A stretch of 64,000 nt of DNA from Cherax quadricarinatus. Taxonomy: Eukaryota; Arthropoda; Malacostraca; Decapoda; Parastacidae. Under the pieces are notes generated by a model. The model was not told the origin of the DNA, searched no databases, and saw only the letters and a program-made list of their open reading frames with translations. The number at the start of each line of letters is the position of its first letter. Positions within the stretch are counted from its first letter, which is position 1. Both the position numbers and the translations under genes were made by a program. The DNA is taken from positions 23,863,008-23,927,007 of the forward strand of contig NC_091301.1 in the NCBI RefSeq assembly GCF_038502225.1. Reading direction: 5' to 3'. Positions 44,304 to 54,754 of the stretch are shown here, one piece after another.

Positions 44304-47090
44304 AGGGTGTAGGGAGGAAAACCAATGCACCAGAGAATGGAAAAAGGGACAGGGGGCAAAAGGACCCAGGGAAAAAAAAGATAGTAGAAGAAACCAGAAA
44401 CGAAAGGGACCCGATAAGGAAGGGCCCAGCGGGGCTACAAAAAACCCTAGCATCGAAAGCCGTTCCGACCTGAAACTGTGAAAAACCCATTAGGGGAAGG
44501 GGAAACAAAAGTCAAAAAACCCCGGTGATAAGACCTAGGAAAAAAGGGGGAAACCCACAAGAAACGATAAGGGGTATTTAGGAGCCCAACAAAAGGGTTT
44601 AAGGAAGTATTTTTAGGGGGAAAAAGGGAAAGGGCCCCCCGGGGACAGACCAGATGGGAACACCCGAAAAACAATTTTTTAAAAAAAAGGGAAAGACAGG
44701 CAGAGGACAAAAAGTTGGTATTATTTTAAAAGCCTTCCTACCAGAAAATTTTACAGCTTGAAGATTTCAAACGCCCCTCACTCTTAAAGGGTTTTTAGGG
44801 GTCAGGGCCTCAGTCTGGAAAAACATTGTTCCCTAGATGAAACAATATGGAGATGAAGTGGCAGGGTGGGTTTTTTTAGGGCCCAAAAGGGGGGAACAGG
44901 CCCCAAATTTTTGTCTCATATTGTTTCAACAAGGGAAAAATTTTCTTTCCCCGACTAGGGGCTGACCACCCAAAACTTTTTTAAAGGGTTTAACTGATTA
45001 CATCGTCTTCAAGATCCCCGGGTTCTATCAACTTTTCTGTATTTGAAAGAAGAAACCCCTGTGTAGGCGAAAAGTTTAAAAAAAGGGGCCTAACTGTTTC
45101 ATATGTGTTCACCCCAACAAAACCTTTGGTATTTTTTCCCTTTTTAAAGTTCAAACGGGCAGACACTGCAACAAAGGGGACCCGGACAGACCTGCAATCA
45201 ACTTCGAAACTTTCCATGGCGGGATTTGGGGGACCTGGGCCGCTCAACATCTGGCCCCCCCTCCAAGGGGCCCAAGGGCCACCCCTTTTGGGTTTTTAAA
45301 AAACCCATCCTTATTCATCTCCAATTGTTTCATACCATGGGCAATGTTTTTTCCCGACTGAAAACTGACCACCAAAAAATTTAAGGGTGATGGACTGATT
45401 ACATCGTCTTCAATGTCCCCTTTTAAACAACTTTTCTTTTACTTGATCGAAGGAAAACCTACCGTGGGAAAAAAGTTTAAAAAAGATAATAACTGTTGGA
45501 TAGTTTTACCCAAAATACCAAAAAGTGTTGGACATAAAACAGATGAAGGGGAAAAAACTGTTAAGGGCATTGATACCTTAAAGGCAAGGGACCAGACATT
45601 TCCCCTGGGTCCTTAGAGGGAGGGATATGTTGTGTGTGCCATTACCACAATCTTCAACACGCCCCCGGACACTGGGCAACTACCTGATGGGGGAAGATGG
45701 CAAAAGAGTTCCCATTTTTAAAAAAAGGGGACAGAAAAAAAGGACTAAACTATAGACCGGGCACTGACGGGATAGTATGCAAAGTTTCGGAGAAGATTAC
45801 AGGAGGGAGTTGGAGCACCTGAACGGAAAAAAAAGTATAAAAACCCCCAAACCGCATGGGTTCAAGGAAGGGAAAACCCGTGTCAACAAACCCCTTTTGG
45901 GGTTTTAATGAAAAAAACAGAAAAGAGAGAGGGGGGGGTTGGGTTGCATCTTCGGATTGCAAGAAGGTTTCCACAGTTTCCCCAAGAATTTAGTGCAGAA
46001 ACCAGAGGGTCATTTTTTTAAAAGGGGAAAAGGGGCCCGCAATGGAACGAGAATACCTGACAGGGGGCAAAAGAGTCATAGTACTTTTGTTTTTGTATCA
46101 CACTGGGCACCTGTACGGGGGTCCCTGAGGGGGCGGGGTCCCAGAACCAGGATTTTTGGTATATGTGGGAAAACCCTGATGGAAGGGTTAGGGCCGAATG
46201 TCCCCCGTTCGCAGACGATGTAAATTAAGGGGAATTAAAAACAAAATGAGGACCGGGGAGGAATTTTAAAGAACCCGGGCAAATGGGCACCCCGGGCTAG
46301 CAACTGGCTTCTTGAATTTAATCCCGCCAAATGCAAAGTCATGAAGATAGGGGGGAAGGGGGAAAGAAGACCCCAGACAGAGGTTTGGCTAGGGGGGGCC
46401 AAAGATCAAAACCCTTTATTGGGAAAAAAAGATCTTGGAGTGAGTAAACACTGAGCATGTCTCCGGGAAACAAAAACATCAACCAGGTAACTGCCGCAGC
46501 ATATGGGCGTCCCAAAACCTTTAGAACAGCGTTTTGATACCTTAATGGGAAACGTTCAAGAAAACTGTACACCGTGTAAACCTTTAGGCCCATACTGGGG
46601 TATGGCACCCGTTTGGAACCCCACTTGATAAAGCACGCCAAGAAACCAAGAAAGGGAAGGTTTGGGGGCAAGGTTAGGGTTTCCCGAGCCAAGGGGAAAA
46701 GGGGTTTTTTAAAAAGGAAAAACCCTACGACACTAAACAGGGGGTTGGGGGGACATTGATAACGACATATAAAATATTGGGGGAAGAAATAATCAAGGGG
46801 GACAAAGACAGGGTGTTCCAGGGGGGAGACACAGAAACAAGAGGTCATAATTGGGAAATTGAAGACTCAGATGAAAAAGATATTAGGGAAATATTTCTTC
46901 AGTCATAGAGTTGTCACAGTTGAAAGGGGCCCGAAAGTGATGTGGGAAGGAACCATAATAGTTTTAAGAAGGAAAAAATTTTATGGAGGGGAGAGGAAGG
47001 GCCCTAGCAACCGTGAAGAGGCAGGGCCCCAATTTGGGCTGACCCCCAAACCCCAAATAGGTGAGTCCCAAAAGGGAGTACACACATATA
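44304..47090 (+). mobile_element. LINE-C copy 3, 5'-truncated, interrupted at 44,700-45,540
   Basis: It begins abruptly after a CA tract at GGTGTAGGGAGGAAAACC, aligned to 38,300 of copy 1. RT and C-terminal regions follow (TTAGTGCAGAAACCAGAGGG at about 45,990; CCAAATGCAAAGTCATGAAG at about 46,327; CTTCAGTCATAGAGTTGT at 46,897). The tail is CCCCAAATAGGTGAGT, then GTACACACATATAC. It carries about 830 bp more than copy 1 between matching points, the nested element below. Confidence 0.75.
44700..45540 (+). mobile_element. Nested element in LINE-C copy 3: two units about 399 bp apart, possibly Penelope-like
   Basis: TGATTACATCGTCTTCAAGA-type sequence occurs at about 44,994 and again at about 45,395, each followed by an AACTTTTCTGTA/AACTTTTCTTTTACTTGA, hairpin-like and GGCGAAAAGTTTA/GGGAAAAAAGTTTA segment. 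The first unit also contains an inverted repeat (GATGAAACAATATGGAG at about 44,836 and CTCATATTGTTTCA at about 44,921). No reverse-transcriptase frame is visible. The Penelope-like assignment rests on recalled similarity of the CGAAACG hairpin tail. Confidence 0.5.
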
Positions 47091-47104
47091 CAAAAAGGGA
47101 CCCC

Positions 47105-47820
47105 CCAAACCACCTTTATCAGGCAATTTTAAGAAAAGAGAAAGTGCAAAAGGGGGACAAGGTTAGTTCCAGAGTTTAAAGGGGGTTTTCCAGAAGAAAA
47201 AGGGTTTAAAGTTGGGAGGGTTTGTAAAGTGATGGTTTGGGGTTAAACACACTTGGGATGGTAACACTTTTTATTAGGGGAAAGGAGGGAGAAACCCAGC
47301 CTGCCTTTTGTTGCCTGTCAGACCTATGCAGAAAAGGGGCCAAAAAGGGGGGGGAGAAACCCCGGTCCACGTGACGTCACACAAACCACCAATGGAAAAA
47401 TGCAAGGGGGCAACTATGTAAACATATGGATGGTACTATGATAGATAAATTTTATACATATACAGGGGGTCAAAAAACTTTTTGACATTGGGGGAAATCG
47501 GGCTTTATGATACTTAGAAGGATTTGGGGGGACATGATAAAAAACAACAAAAAAACTGTGTGAATAGAAGGTTTAAGAAACAGGATTTCCCCGAGAGGGG
47601 AAAAAACAAGGGGGGCACAAATGGAAGTTGAAGACCCAGGTTTTTAGGAAGTATTTCTTCAGCCATAGAGTAATCAGAAAGTGGAATAGCCAGCAAGTGA
47701 GGTAGTGGGGACAGGGGAACCCATAGCTTGATGGGGATGAAAACCCGGAACAGGGAGAGAGGACCCAGTAGCACTCAGTGAAGAGGCAGGCCCAGGAGTT
47801 GGCCCGGGCCCCGCAACCAA
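47105..47820 (+). mobile_element. LINE-C copy 4, C-terminal part, with unidentified insert
   Basis: CAGGCAATTTTAAGAAAAGAGAAAGTGC-like coding sequence (47,118-47,160) resumes at about 47,493 (GAAATCGGGCTTTATGATAC) and runs to CCCGCAACCAATTGGGCCCG. About 285 bp at 47,209-47,492 are foreign and include CACGTGACGTCACACAA. This copy lacks a CA tail. Confidence 0.6.
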
Positions 47821-48180
47821 TTGGGCCCGGGAAGGAAGGTTAACCCCACGGTCCCACGCAGTAAGGCATTTTTTTTCCAATTTTTTATTGGGCAGAAATG
47901 CCATAATAATTTTAAAAAATTTTCTTTTTAGCGAACAGGAAGGGGAAAGAAAAAACCGTAATTTTTCCCTTTTAAAACAAGAAACCAGGTTTTTTAACAT
48001 TTTAACCAAATTTAAATATATCTTCTTTGGATTTTTTGACAGCTGAGACAAGGGGGATCTGATTAAAAGGGGTTTTTATTTTCAACGATGAGGAATGACA
48101 CTTTCGAGGGAAAATTTTCCCAAAAAGAAACTTTGATTGTTGATCTTAAAAGAAACCAAAACACACACACACACACCCAC
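47821..48180. other. Low-accuracy sequence, nothing recognised
   Basis: No motif assigned; a short CA tract at 48,160-48,186 ends it. Confidence 0.45.
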
Positions 48181-48185
48181 ACACA

Positions 48186-48500
48186 CAGGATGTTCCAGGG
48201 AGGGGCACAGAAACAAGAGGCCCAATTGGAAGTTGAAGACACAAAAGAGTCAGAGAGATAGTAGGAAGTATTTCTTCAGTCAAGAGTTTTAAGGCAGTGG
48301 AAAAGGGCCAGAAAATGACGCGGAGGCAGGGAAACCCTAAAAGTTTTAAGACGGGTTTGAAAAGCCATTTGGGGCCCGGGGGAGAGGGCCTAGTAGCAAA
48401 GGTGAAGAGGCGGGGCCAGGAGCTAGGACTCGGGCCCTGCAACCAAATAGGTGAAATTAAAAAGGTATACACACACACACACACACACAACACACACACA
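48186..48500 (+). mobile_element. LINE-C copy 5, 3' end only, with (CA)n tail
   Basis: GGATGTTCCAGGGAGGGGCA, then CTTCAGTCAAGAG and a CGGGCCCTGCAACCAAATAG tail, followed by GTATACACAC and a CA tract at 48,469-48,500. Confidence 0.75.
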
Positions 48501-48930
48501 AGGTTCTTTGCGACGAGCACTGTAAGGCTGGCCAAAAAAAGGGAAACCCTTAATTTCCCTTTTGGGGGCTTCTGGGGGATAGAATATTAATACAAAAAGG
48601 CCCCGGGGGCTGGTGACCACACACAGTCGTGACTTTTTTGAATACATTTAAAAAATAATCTTAAGAGAAAGGAAAAGGGCGTGGTAAGGGAAAACTTCAA
48701 AAAATATTCCACAATCCTAAGGCAATCCTGAATGAGTTGATTTTGTAAAGAGAAAGGGAAGGGGAAAACAGCGAATGGGTGGTATATGTTTCCAAAAAGG
48801 GCCCCAACAAAAATGTTCGTGCTGCCATCACTGGGAAATGGGGAGTGAAAACTGAAAAGAAAGAGTCACTAGATTATTTTTCAGAAATACCCTCGATTGA
48901 GAGAAAGAGGATAATTTAAGTGGGGGGAAG
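48501..48930. other. Low-accuracy sequence, nothing recognised
   Basis: No motif assigned. Confidence 0.45.
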
Positions 48931-50600
48931 GTATTTTTAGCTAGGGCATGAAGAAGTTTTTGAGGAGCTAGACAAGAATTTAGTGGGGTTTAGCCAGGGC
49001 ATGAAGTTTAGGGGGTGGAGAAAGGGCATGAAATTTTTTGGGGGGTGGTAGCTTTGGGCATGGGGGAAGCTTAGTGTGACGGTAATAAGGGCATGGTTTT
49101 TGGGGGTGGACCCAGGGCATGAGGAAGCCATTGGGGGTAGCTAGGACACAGGGAAAATGTGGGGGTAGCTAGGACATGAGGAAGCTTATGTGGTGAAATA
49201 GGACATGAGGAAGCTTTTGTGTGACGGTATCCAGGACAAGAAGCTTAGGGGGTGGTAAGGACATGAAACTTAGGGGGTGGGAAAAAAGGGGCATGAGGAA
49301 GCTTTTTGTGTGGTGGTAGCTAGGAAGAGGAAGTTTTTGGGGATGGTAAATAGGACATGGGGGAAGCTTTAGGAAAAAAGGGAAAAGGGCTTATGTGATA
49401 TAGCTAGAAGAGGCCCGGGTGGGTAGTAGGACATGGGGGAACAGGGTGATAGCCAGGACAAGGGAAACCCTTGGGGGTGGTAGCTAGGGGCATGAGGAAA
49501 TTTTTGGGGGTGGAAAACTTGGGGAAAAAGGGAAGTTTAGTGGTGGAAAATTTGACATGAGGAAGGCTTAGTGTGGTGGTAGCTTTGAATTTTGGAAAAA
49601 TTAGGGGGTGGAAAAAAGACATGAGGAAGCTTAGGGGGTGGAATGGAAAGGGAATTGTGTGGTGGAGCCAGAAGAGGAAGCCGTGTGGTGGGAGCCAGGG
49701 CATGAGGAAGCCTTGGGGGTAGCAAAAACTAGGAATAGGGGAGGGTAGCCAAAAAACGTTGGGAAGCAAAAATGTGGTTGTGGTAAAACCAGGGCAGAAG
49801 TTTTATTGGGGGGGAGCTAGAATAAAGCTTTTTGTGGTGGTAGCTTTGGACAAAGCTTTAGTTGGGGAGCTTTGGGCATGAGGAAATTTGGGGGAAAAAA
49901 AGACAAGAGGAAATTTTTGGTGGTAGCTAGGGCATGAGGAAATTTTTGGGGGTGGAGCCAGGACATGAGGAAGCCAGTGTGGTGGAAATAGGAAAGGTTT
50001 TGGTTTGTGGGAGTAGGCATGAGGAAATTTTAGTGTGGGGGTAGTAGGGCATGAAAGTTAAAAAAGGGGAGAAAAATGAGGGAAATTTAGGGGGTGGTAT
50101 AGGGCATGAGGAAGTTTAGTGTGGTTGGGAAAAACATGAGGAAATTTTTGGTGGTTAAACTAGAAAATGAGGAAATGTGGGGGTAATAAATAGGGAAATT
50201 TAGTGGGGGTAGCAGGAAATGAGGAAATTTTGTGTGGTGGAGTTTTGAAAGGGAAACTTGGGACGGCATCCAGGACATGAAGTTTTGTTGGGGGTTTGGA
50301 CATGAGGAAGCTTTTGTGTGGTGGATTTGGGTTTAGGAAGTTTAGTTGGTGGTAGCTTTGAAATGAGGAAGTTTTGTGTGGGGGTAGCTAGGACATGAGG
50401 GAAATTTTGTGTGGTGGTAGTTTGGGTATGAGGAAGTTTAAAGGGGTGGTGGTAGTTTGGAGGGAAATTTTGTGTGGGGGTTTTGGGCATGAGGGAAACT
50501 TAGTGTGGTGGGAGCTGGATAAAAGCTTGTTGGGGGGTACTGGGCATTAAGTTTAGTGTGGTGGGGAGCTAGGACAAGAGGATTTAGTGTGGTGGTACTT
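48930..50600. repeat. 32-bp minisatellite (about 50 units)
   Basis: The unit in the better-read parts is GAGGAAGCTTAGTGTGGTGG then TAGCTAGGACAT. The array spans about 1.65 kb with heavy base-call damage (GGGG for TGTGG, AAATTTT for AGCTTAG). Minus-strand Pro/His/Phe-rich frames are artefacts. Confidence 0.9.
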
Positions 50601-51200
50601 GCCTTCAACCACACTTGAGTGCAGAGGCACATCTCTGGTTTAATTTCAAATAGATGAAGATGGGGAAAGAAAGAGGATTACTGATGCAGTAATGTTTCTA
50701 AGATGATCTTATAGGATAGATAGATAGATAATAGGTCACCTCAGTACAAAATAAAATTCCTTCAGTTAGAAAAAAATTTTTCCAAAAAAATGGAAAATTT
50801 TTATTATACATTTTAATTTTTTTCTTCATAAAAAATTTAATTTTTATGAAAAATAAATTTTTTATTTTTTATATCAGTTTTTTGGGTTTTAATTTAGTCG
50901 AATTCCCTCAAAAATTTTTCCCTCACAGTGTAACGGTTTTATTATTTAACTTTTTAAAGTTTTAAACTTTTTTACACACAGAAAAAAAAAAGAAAAAATC
51001 CTTATAATTTTCAAGTTTTATCGTTCATTATATTTTCTAGAAAGTTAAAAATATTTTTTAACCTTCATTATAAAAAGTTGAAAAAAAGTTTTAAAAAATT
51101 TTTTTCATACAAGGGAAAATTCAAATAAATTTTTTTTAATTTAAACCAAAAAAATATTCAGTGAGGAATTTTGAACCAAAATGATATATAACGTAAACCC
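50601..51200. other. AT-rich low-accuracy stretch with short (GATA)n
   Basis: Four to five GATA units at about 50,714-50,732, then A/T homopolymer-rich sequence without features. Confidence 0.55.
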
Positions 51201-51204
51201 TGTG

Positions 51205-51532
51205 TTTTGGGGTGTGTGTGTGTGTGTGTGTGTGTGTTTTGTGTGTTGTGTGTGTTGTTTTGTGTGTGTGTGTTGTGTGTGTGTTGTGTGTGTGTTGTGT
51301 GTGTTTGTGGGTGTGTGTGTTGTGTGTGTGTTGTGGGGTGTGTGTGTGTGTGTGTGTGGGGTGTGTGTGTGTGTGTGTTGTGTGTGTTGTGTGTGTTTTG
51401 TGTGTTTTGTGTGGTGGTTTTGTGTGTGTGTGTGTTTTGTGTGTGTGTGTTTTGTGTGTGTGTGTGTGTGTGGGGGTGGTTTGTGTTGGTGTCCCGTGTG
51501 GGTTTTGTGTGTTTGTGTGTGTGTGTGTCCCG

Positions 51533-51573
<41 letters not shown>

Positions 51574-51612
51574 GTGTTGTGTGTGTGTGGGGTGTGTGTT
51601 TGTGTGTGTGTT

Positions 51613-51648
<36 letters not shown>

Positions 51649-51968
51649 GTGGGTTTGGGAAAGTGTGTGTGTGTTGTGGGTGTGTGTGTGTGTGTTTTGT
51701 GTGTGTGTGTGTGTGTGTTGTGTTTTGTGTGTGTGTGTGTGTGTTTTGTTGGTGTGTGTGTGTGTTGCAGATGTGTGTGTGTGTGGTTGTGTGTGTGTGT
51801 GTGTGTTGTGTGTGTGTGTGTGTTGTGTGTTGTGTGTGTGTGTTTTGTGTGTGTGTGTGTGTGTGTTGTGTGTTGTGTGTGTGTGTGTGGTTGTTTTGTG
51901 GTGTGGTGTGTGTGTGTGTGTGTGTGTGTGTTTTGTGTGTGTGTGTGTGTGTGTGCGGTGTTTTGTGT

Positions 51969-52000
<32 letters not shown>

Positions 52001-52055
52001 GTGTGTGTGTGTGTGTGTGTGCATGTGTGTTAAGGGGGGTGTGTGTGTGTGTACT
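51205..52055. repeat. (GT)n-rich block of about 850 bp
   Basis: Almost entirely GT repeats with scattered interruptions. It leads directly into the minus-strand LINE-C tail (ACTCACCTATTTG), so it lies where that element's CA tail should be. Frames of about 300 codons on both strands are pure repeat artefacts. Confidence 0.95.
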
Positions 52056-52640
52056 CACCTATTTGTACCCCACCTTTTTTGTGGTTGCAGGGGTCGATTT
52101 TATACCCCGGGGCCCCCCCCTTTACTGATTCTACTTTGGGGCCTCCTTTCCCCGCTCCAGAGCTTTATCATACCCTCGCCTTAAAAATATGATGGTTTCC
52201 AAGGCCCCCACTACTTCAACCCCGGGGTATTCCATTTCGCTACTCTTGATCAAAGAAATACTTCCCAACATCCCTTTGATTCCCTTATTTCCAATTCCCA
52301 ATTGTTCCCTTGTGTCTGTTCCCATCTCTGGAACATCCCGCCCTTTTTCCACCTCGTCTATTCCGCGCAGTATTTTTTATGTCGTTATCATGTCTCCCCG
52401 GGGCCCCCCTGGCCTAAATGTCGTTTAAACCGATTTCCCCCAACCTTTTTTCGTAGGGCAATCCCCAAAAAAGGAAAACCACCTTTTTCCAACTTTTCGT
52501 GCTTGACTGGAAAGGGGTTCCAAAATGGTGCTGCATACTCCAGTATGGGCCTGACGTAAATTTGGGATACAGAGGAACCATGAGCTTTTTCGTACCCTCT
52601 GCCAAAAAAAACCTATGTATGGATCCTGCCTCCACCACAT
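52052..52640 (-). mobile_element. LINE-C copy 6, 3' end, corrupted
   Basis: From the right the minus strand reads C-terminal coding text, then the 3' tail complement of ACTCACCTATTTG and GTGGTTGCAGGGGTCGA. TATGTCGTTATCATGTCTCC (52,378-52,397) is the complement of the ATGATAACGACATA word seen in copies 1-3. Confidence 0.8.
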
Positions 52641-52689
52641 CGGTATATAGGAAAAATACTGGTTTTGGGAAAAGAAAATTTATTTAGGG

Positions 52690-52945
52690 GAAAAAACTGG
52701 GGCAGTTATAGAGGCCAGAAGTTTTGTAGCTTTAAAAATAGGGTTGGGTAAATACATGGTAGATTTGGGGGGGTGTGAGTTAGACCTTTAAGCTTGTGCC
52801 CCAAGGGCGGTTGCCGTGTTTCCCCCTTTTCAAAGTGACCTGACCTGAAATAGGTTTGGGGAATTTGGCTTTCCGGGGGACTTGACCTGCCCCGCATAGG
52901 CCGGGGAGGGCCCTTTTGCAGGCCCCTTGTTTCTATGTTCTCATC
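52690..52945 (+). mobile_element. LINE-D 3' end, corrupted
   Basis: It aligns along its length to 58,470-58,722 (AAAACTGGGGCAGTTATAGAGG..., GGGTGTGAGTTAGACC, CCCGCATAGGCCGG). It is the best paired example for measuring the error pattern of this block. Confidence 0.85.
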
Positions 52946-52959
52946 GTTTAAAATATTCC

Positions 52960-53590
52960 AATTTTCCCGACTACTCTGTGGCCCAAGAAATACTTCCAAA
53001 ATCCCCTTTTATTCCCTCTGTGTCTTCAGCTTCCAACTGTGTCCCCGTGTTGCGGTCCAGTCTTTAAAAATCCTGTCTTTGTCCACCTTTTCCCAAATTC
53101 CCTCCCAGTATTTGGGGGCGTTATCATGTCCCCCCTTCCCCCTGTCCTCCAGTGTCGCCCGGTTGATTTCCTTAATCTTTCCCCATAGGAATTTTCCCCC
53201 CAATCGGGGCACTTTTGCAAACCTTGTTTCTTCTATTTTTTTACATGCTTGGTGTGGGTTCCAAACTGGTGGGGATACCCAATATGGGCCTAACGAAAAG
53301 GGAAGGGGCCGGCGATTCCAAAGATGTCGGAATGCTGTTCTGAGGTTTGCTAGGCTCCCGTTTCAGCAGTTATTTGGTTTATTTCGCTTCAGGAGATGCC
53401 TGGTGTTTTACTCACCCCAAGATCTTTTTTCCTTATAGGTTTTTGCCTCCCCCAGATTACCCGTCCGGCTTTGCCCCTTCCCCCAAACTTTCTTCAAGAT
53501 TTTACCGGGGGTTTAGCCCCGGAGCCAAAATTTCTGGGCCAGGTCTGGGAGCCCGTCCAAAATCCCCTTTTTAGTTCTGCCTTCTTGATC
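52960..53590 (-). mobile_element. LINE-C copy 7, C-terminal part, corrupted
   Basis: The sequence contains TTCAGCTTCCAACTGTG, GCGTTATCATGTCCCCC and CTTTTGCAAACCTTGTTTC. These are complements of the LINE-C words for the region around the ATAACGACATA motif. It overlaps copy 6 in content, so it is a second insertion. Confidence 0.7.
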
Positions 53591-53624
53591 GAGGAATTCT
53601 TCTCAAGGGGAAAAAGGGCGCGCG

Positions 53625-53626
53625 GG

Positions 53627-53685
<59 letters not shown>

Positions 53686-53767
53686 GTGTGTGTGTGGTTG
53701 TGTGTGTGCGTTGTGTGTGTGTGTGTGTGTGTGCGTGTCGTGTGTGTGTGTGTGTGTGTGGGCACAC

Positions 53768-53842
<75 letters not shown>

Positions 53843-53852
53843 TGTTGTATGG
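53625..53852. repeat. (GT)n microsatellite at right edge of the low-accuracy block
   Basis: About 225 bp of GT repeats with a few GC or GGGCACACGCG interruptions. Sequence quality is visibly normal right after it. Confidence 0.95.
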
Positions 53853-53860
53853 TTGCGTAG

Positions 53861-54170
53861 ATCAACTGCTCTGTAGTTTTTGTTTGAAAATTTTCTTAAA
53901 AGTAAAGTCATTCCTCTGATGTTGGAATTAACAACCCTTTAATTAGATGACCCATATCGTCCAGTGCTCAGCTGTCTATAAAAACTAAAGAAGATATAGT
54001 TATTTAGTTAACTCACTTTTGAAACTACATTTCCTTAAAACTAGGGAAAAGGTATGAAATTACGGTATGCTACTATTACCTTACTGTTCGCTACGAAAGA
54101 GAGGAAATGGTACGAAATTATTATACGGCATTTTGACAATACGAAATACTGGAAAAAAAAAATTTCCGTG
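53861..54170. other. Unassigned stretch
   Basis: A small imperfect duplication (GGTATGAAATTACGGTATGC and GGTACGAAATTATTATACGG, about 54,050-54,125). No gene. Confidence 0.5.
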
Positions 54171-54172
54171 CT

Positions 54173-54245
54173 ACACCGGGAGGCCTGGTCGTGGACCGGG
54201 CCGCGGGAGCGTTGATCCCCGGAATAACTTCCCGGTAGACTCCAG
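54173..54245 (+). mobile_element. LINE-A 3' terminal stub
   Basis: CACCGGGAGGCCTGGTCGTG, then GGGAGCGTTGATCCCCGGAA match the last ~70 bp of LINE-A. Confidence 0.85.
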
Positions 54246-54310
54246 GTAGACACCGTACCTGCCAGCTCGGTCCAGCCTCTTGCTTTCGTAGGAGTGATTG
54301 TCAGAAGTAG
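54246..54310 (-). mobile_element. LINE-A-like ORF2 fragment
   Basis: TGCCAGCTCGGTCCAGCCTCTTGCTTTCGTAGGAGTGATT is the complement of the ORF2 segment around 14,590-14,630. It lies tail to tail with the stub before it. Confidence 0.65.
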
Positions 54311-54317
54311 GAGGATA

Positions 54318-54540
54318 CCACCGGGTCACCGAAGAGGAGGGAGGACCTTCATCAGTGAAAACCAACATGGACTCTGTGATGGGAGGTCCAGCCTGACCAA
54401 CCTGCTGGAGTTCTATTATCTGTGACACAGTTGCTGAAATAAAGCAAGAAAGATAGGAGTGGGCAGACTCTATCTCCTGGACTGCAAGAAAGCATTTGAC
54501 ACAATTCCTCATCAAAGCTTGAGCAACAAACACGGTTAAA
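54318..54540 (+). mobile_element. LINE RT fragment (LINE-C-like), decayed
   Basis: Encoded pieces in order: ISENQHGLCDGRSSLTNLLE, FYYL, a stop, then LLDCKKAFDTIPHQSL. These are the RT motifs GxRxGRSSLTNLLEFY and DCKKAFDTVPH. A stop and a frameshift are inside. Confidence 0.75.
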
Positions 54541-54750
54541 ATAAGTCATACAGAGGTTGTAACGTTCGCGCGTGTGTGTGTATGTAAGTGTGTCCAGGCA
54601 GTATCCTTTGATCACAGCGTTCGTAGTACCTGGAGCAGCCTTTGTGTATGTGTCCAGACAGTATGTATCCTGTGAACAAGCGGACTTCAGTAATATCGAT
54701 ATTCACAATATGGACAGTGACGTTAGTAATGTCACAGTGGTGACTTTAGT
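54541..54750. other. Short unassigned stretch with a small duplication
   Basis: TGTGTCCAGGCAGTATCCT and GTGTCCAGACAGTATGTATCC, about 60 bp apart, form an imperfect direct repeat. No gene. Confidence 0.5.
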
Positions 54751-54754
54751 ATTG

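Larger units (their letters stand above)
23840..53860. other. Low-accuracy block: probable unpolished long-read gap fill (about 30 kb)
   Basis: Homopolymer runs of G, C, A and T of four to nine bases become very frequent from about 23,840 and stop in the GT tract ending at about 53,850. Repeat families that are readable outside are garbled inside. For example, the LINE-D tail at 52,740-52,940 replaces short mixed words of the 58,530-58,722 copy by runs such as CCGGGG or CCCTTTT. Retrotransposon frames inside are broken every few tens of bases. Open frames in this block should not be taken as genes. Confidence 0.85.

Noticed and set aside
48930..50600. Possible CRISPR array (regular repeats)
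   Set aside because: Units are contiguous 32-bp tandem copies without unique spacers, in a eukaryotic context with no cas genes.
51141..52184. Frames of about 300 codons rich in Cys/Val or His/Thr
   Set aside because: Pure GT/CA microsatellite translation; equally open on both strands.
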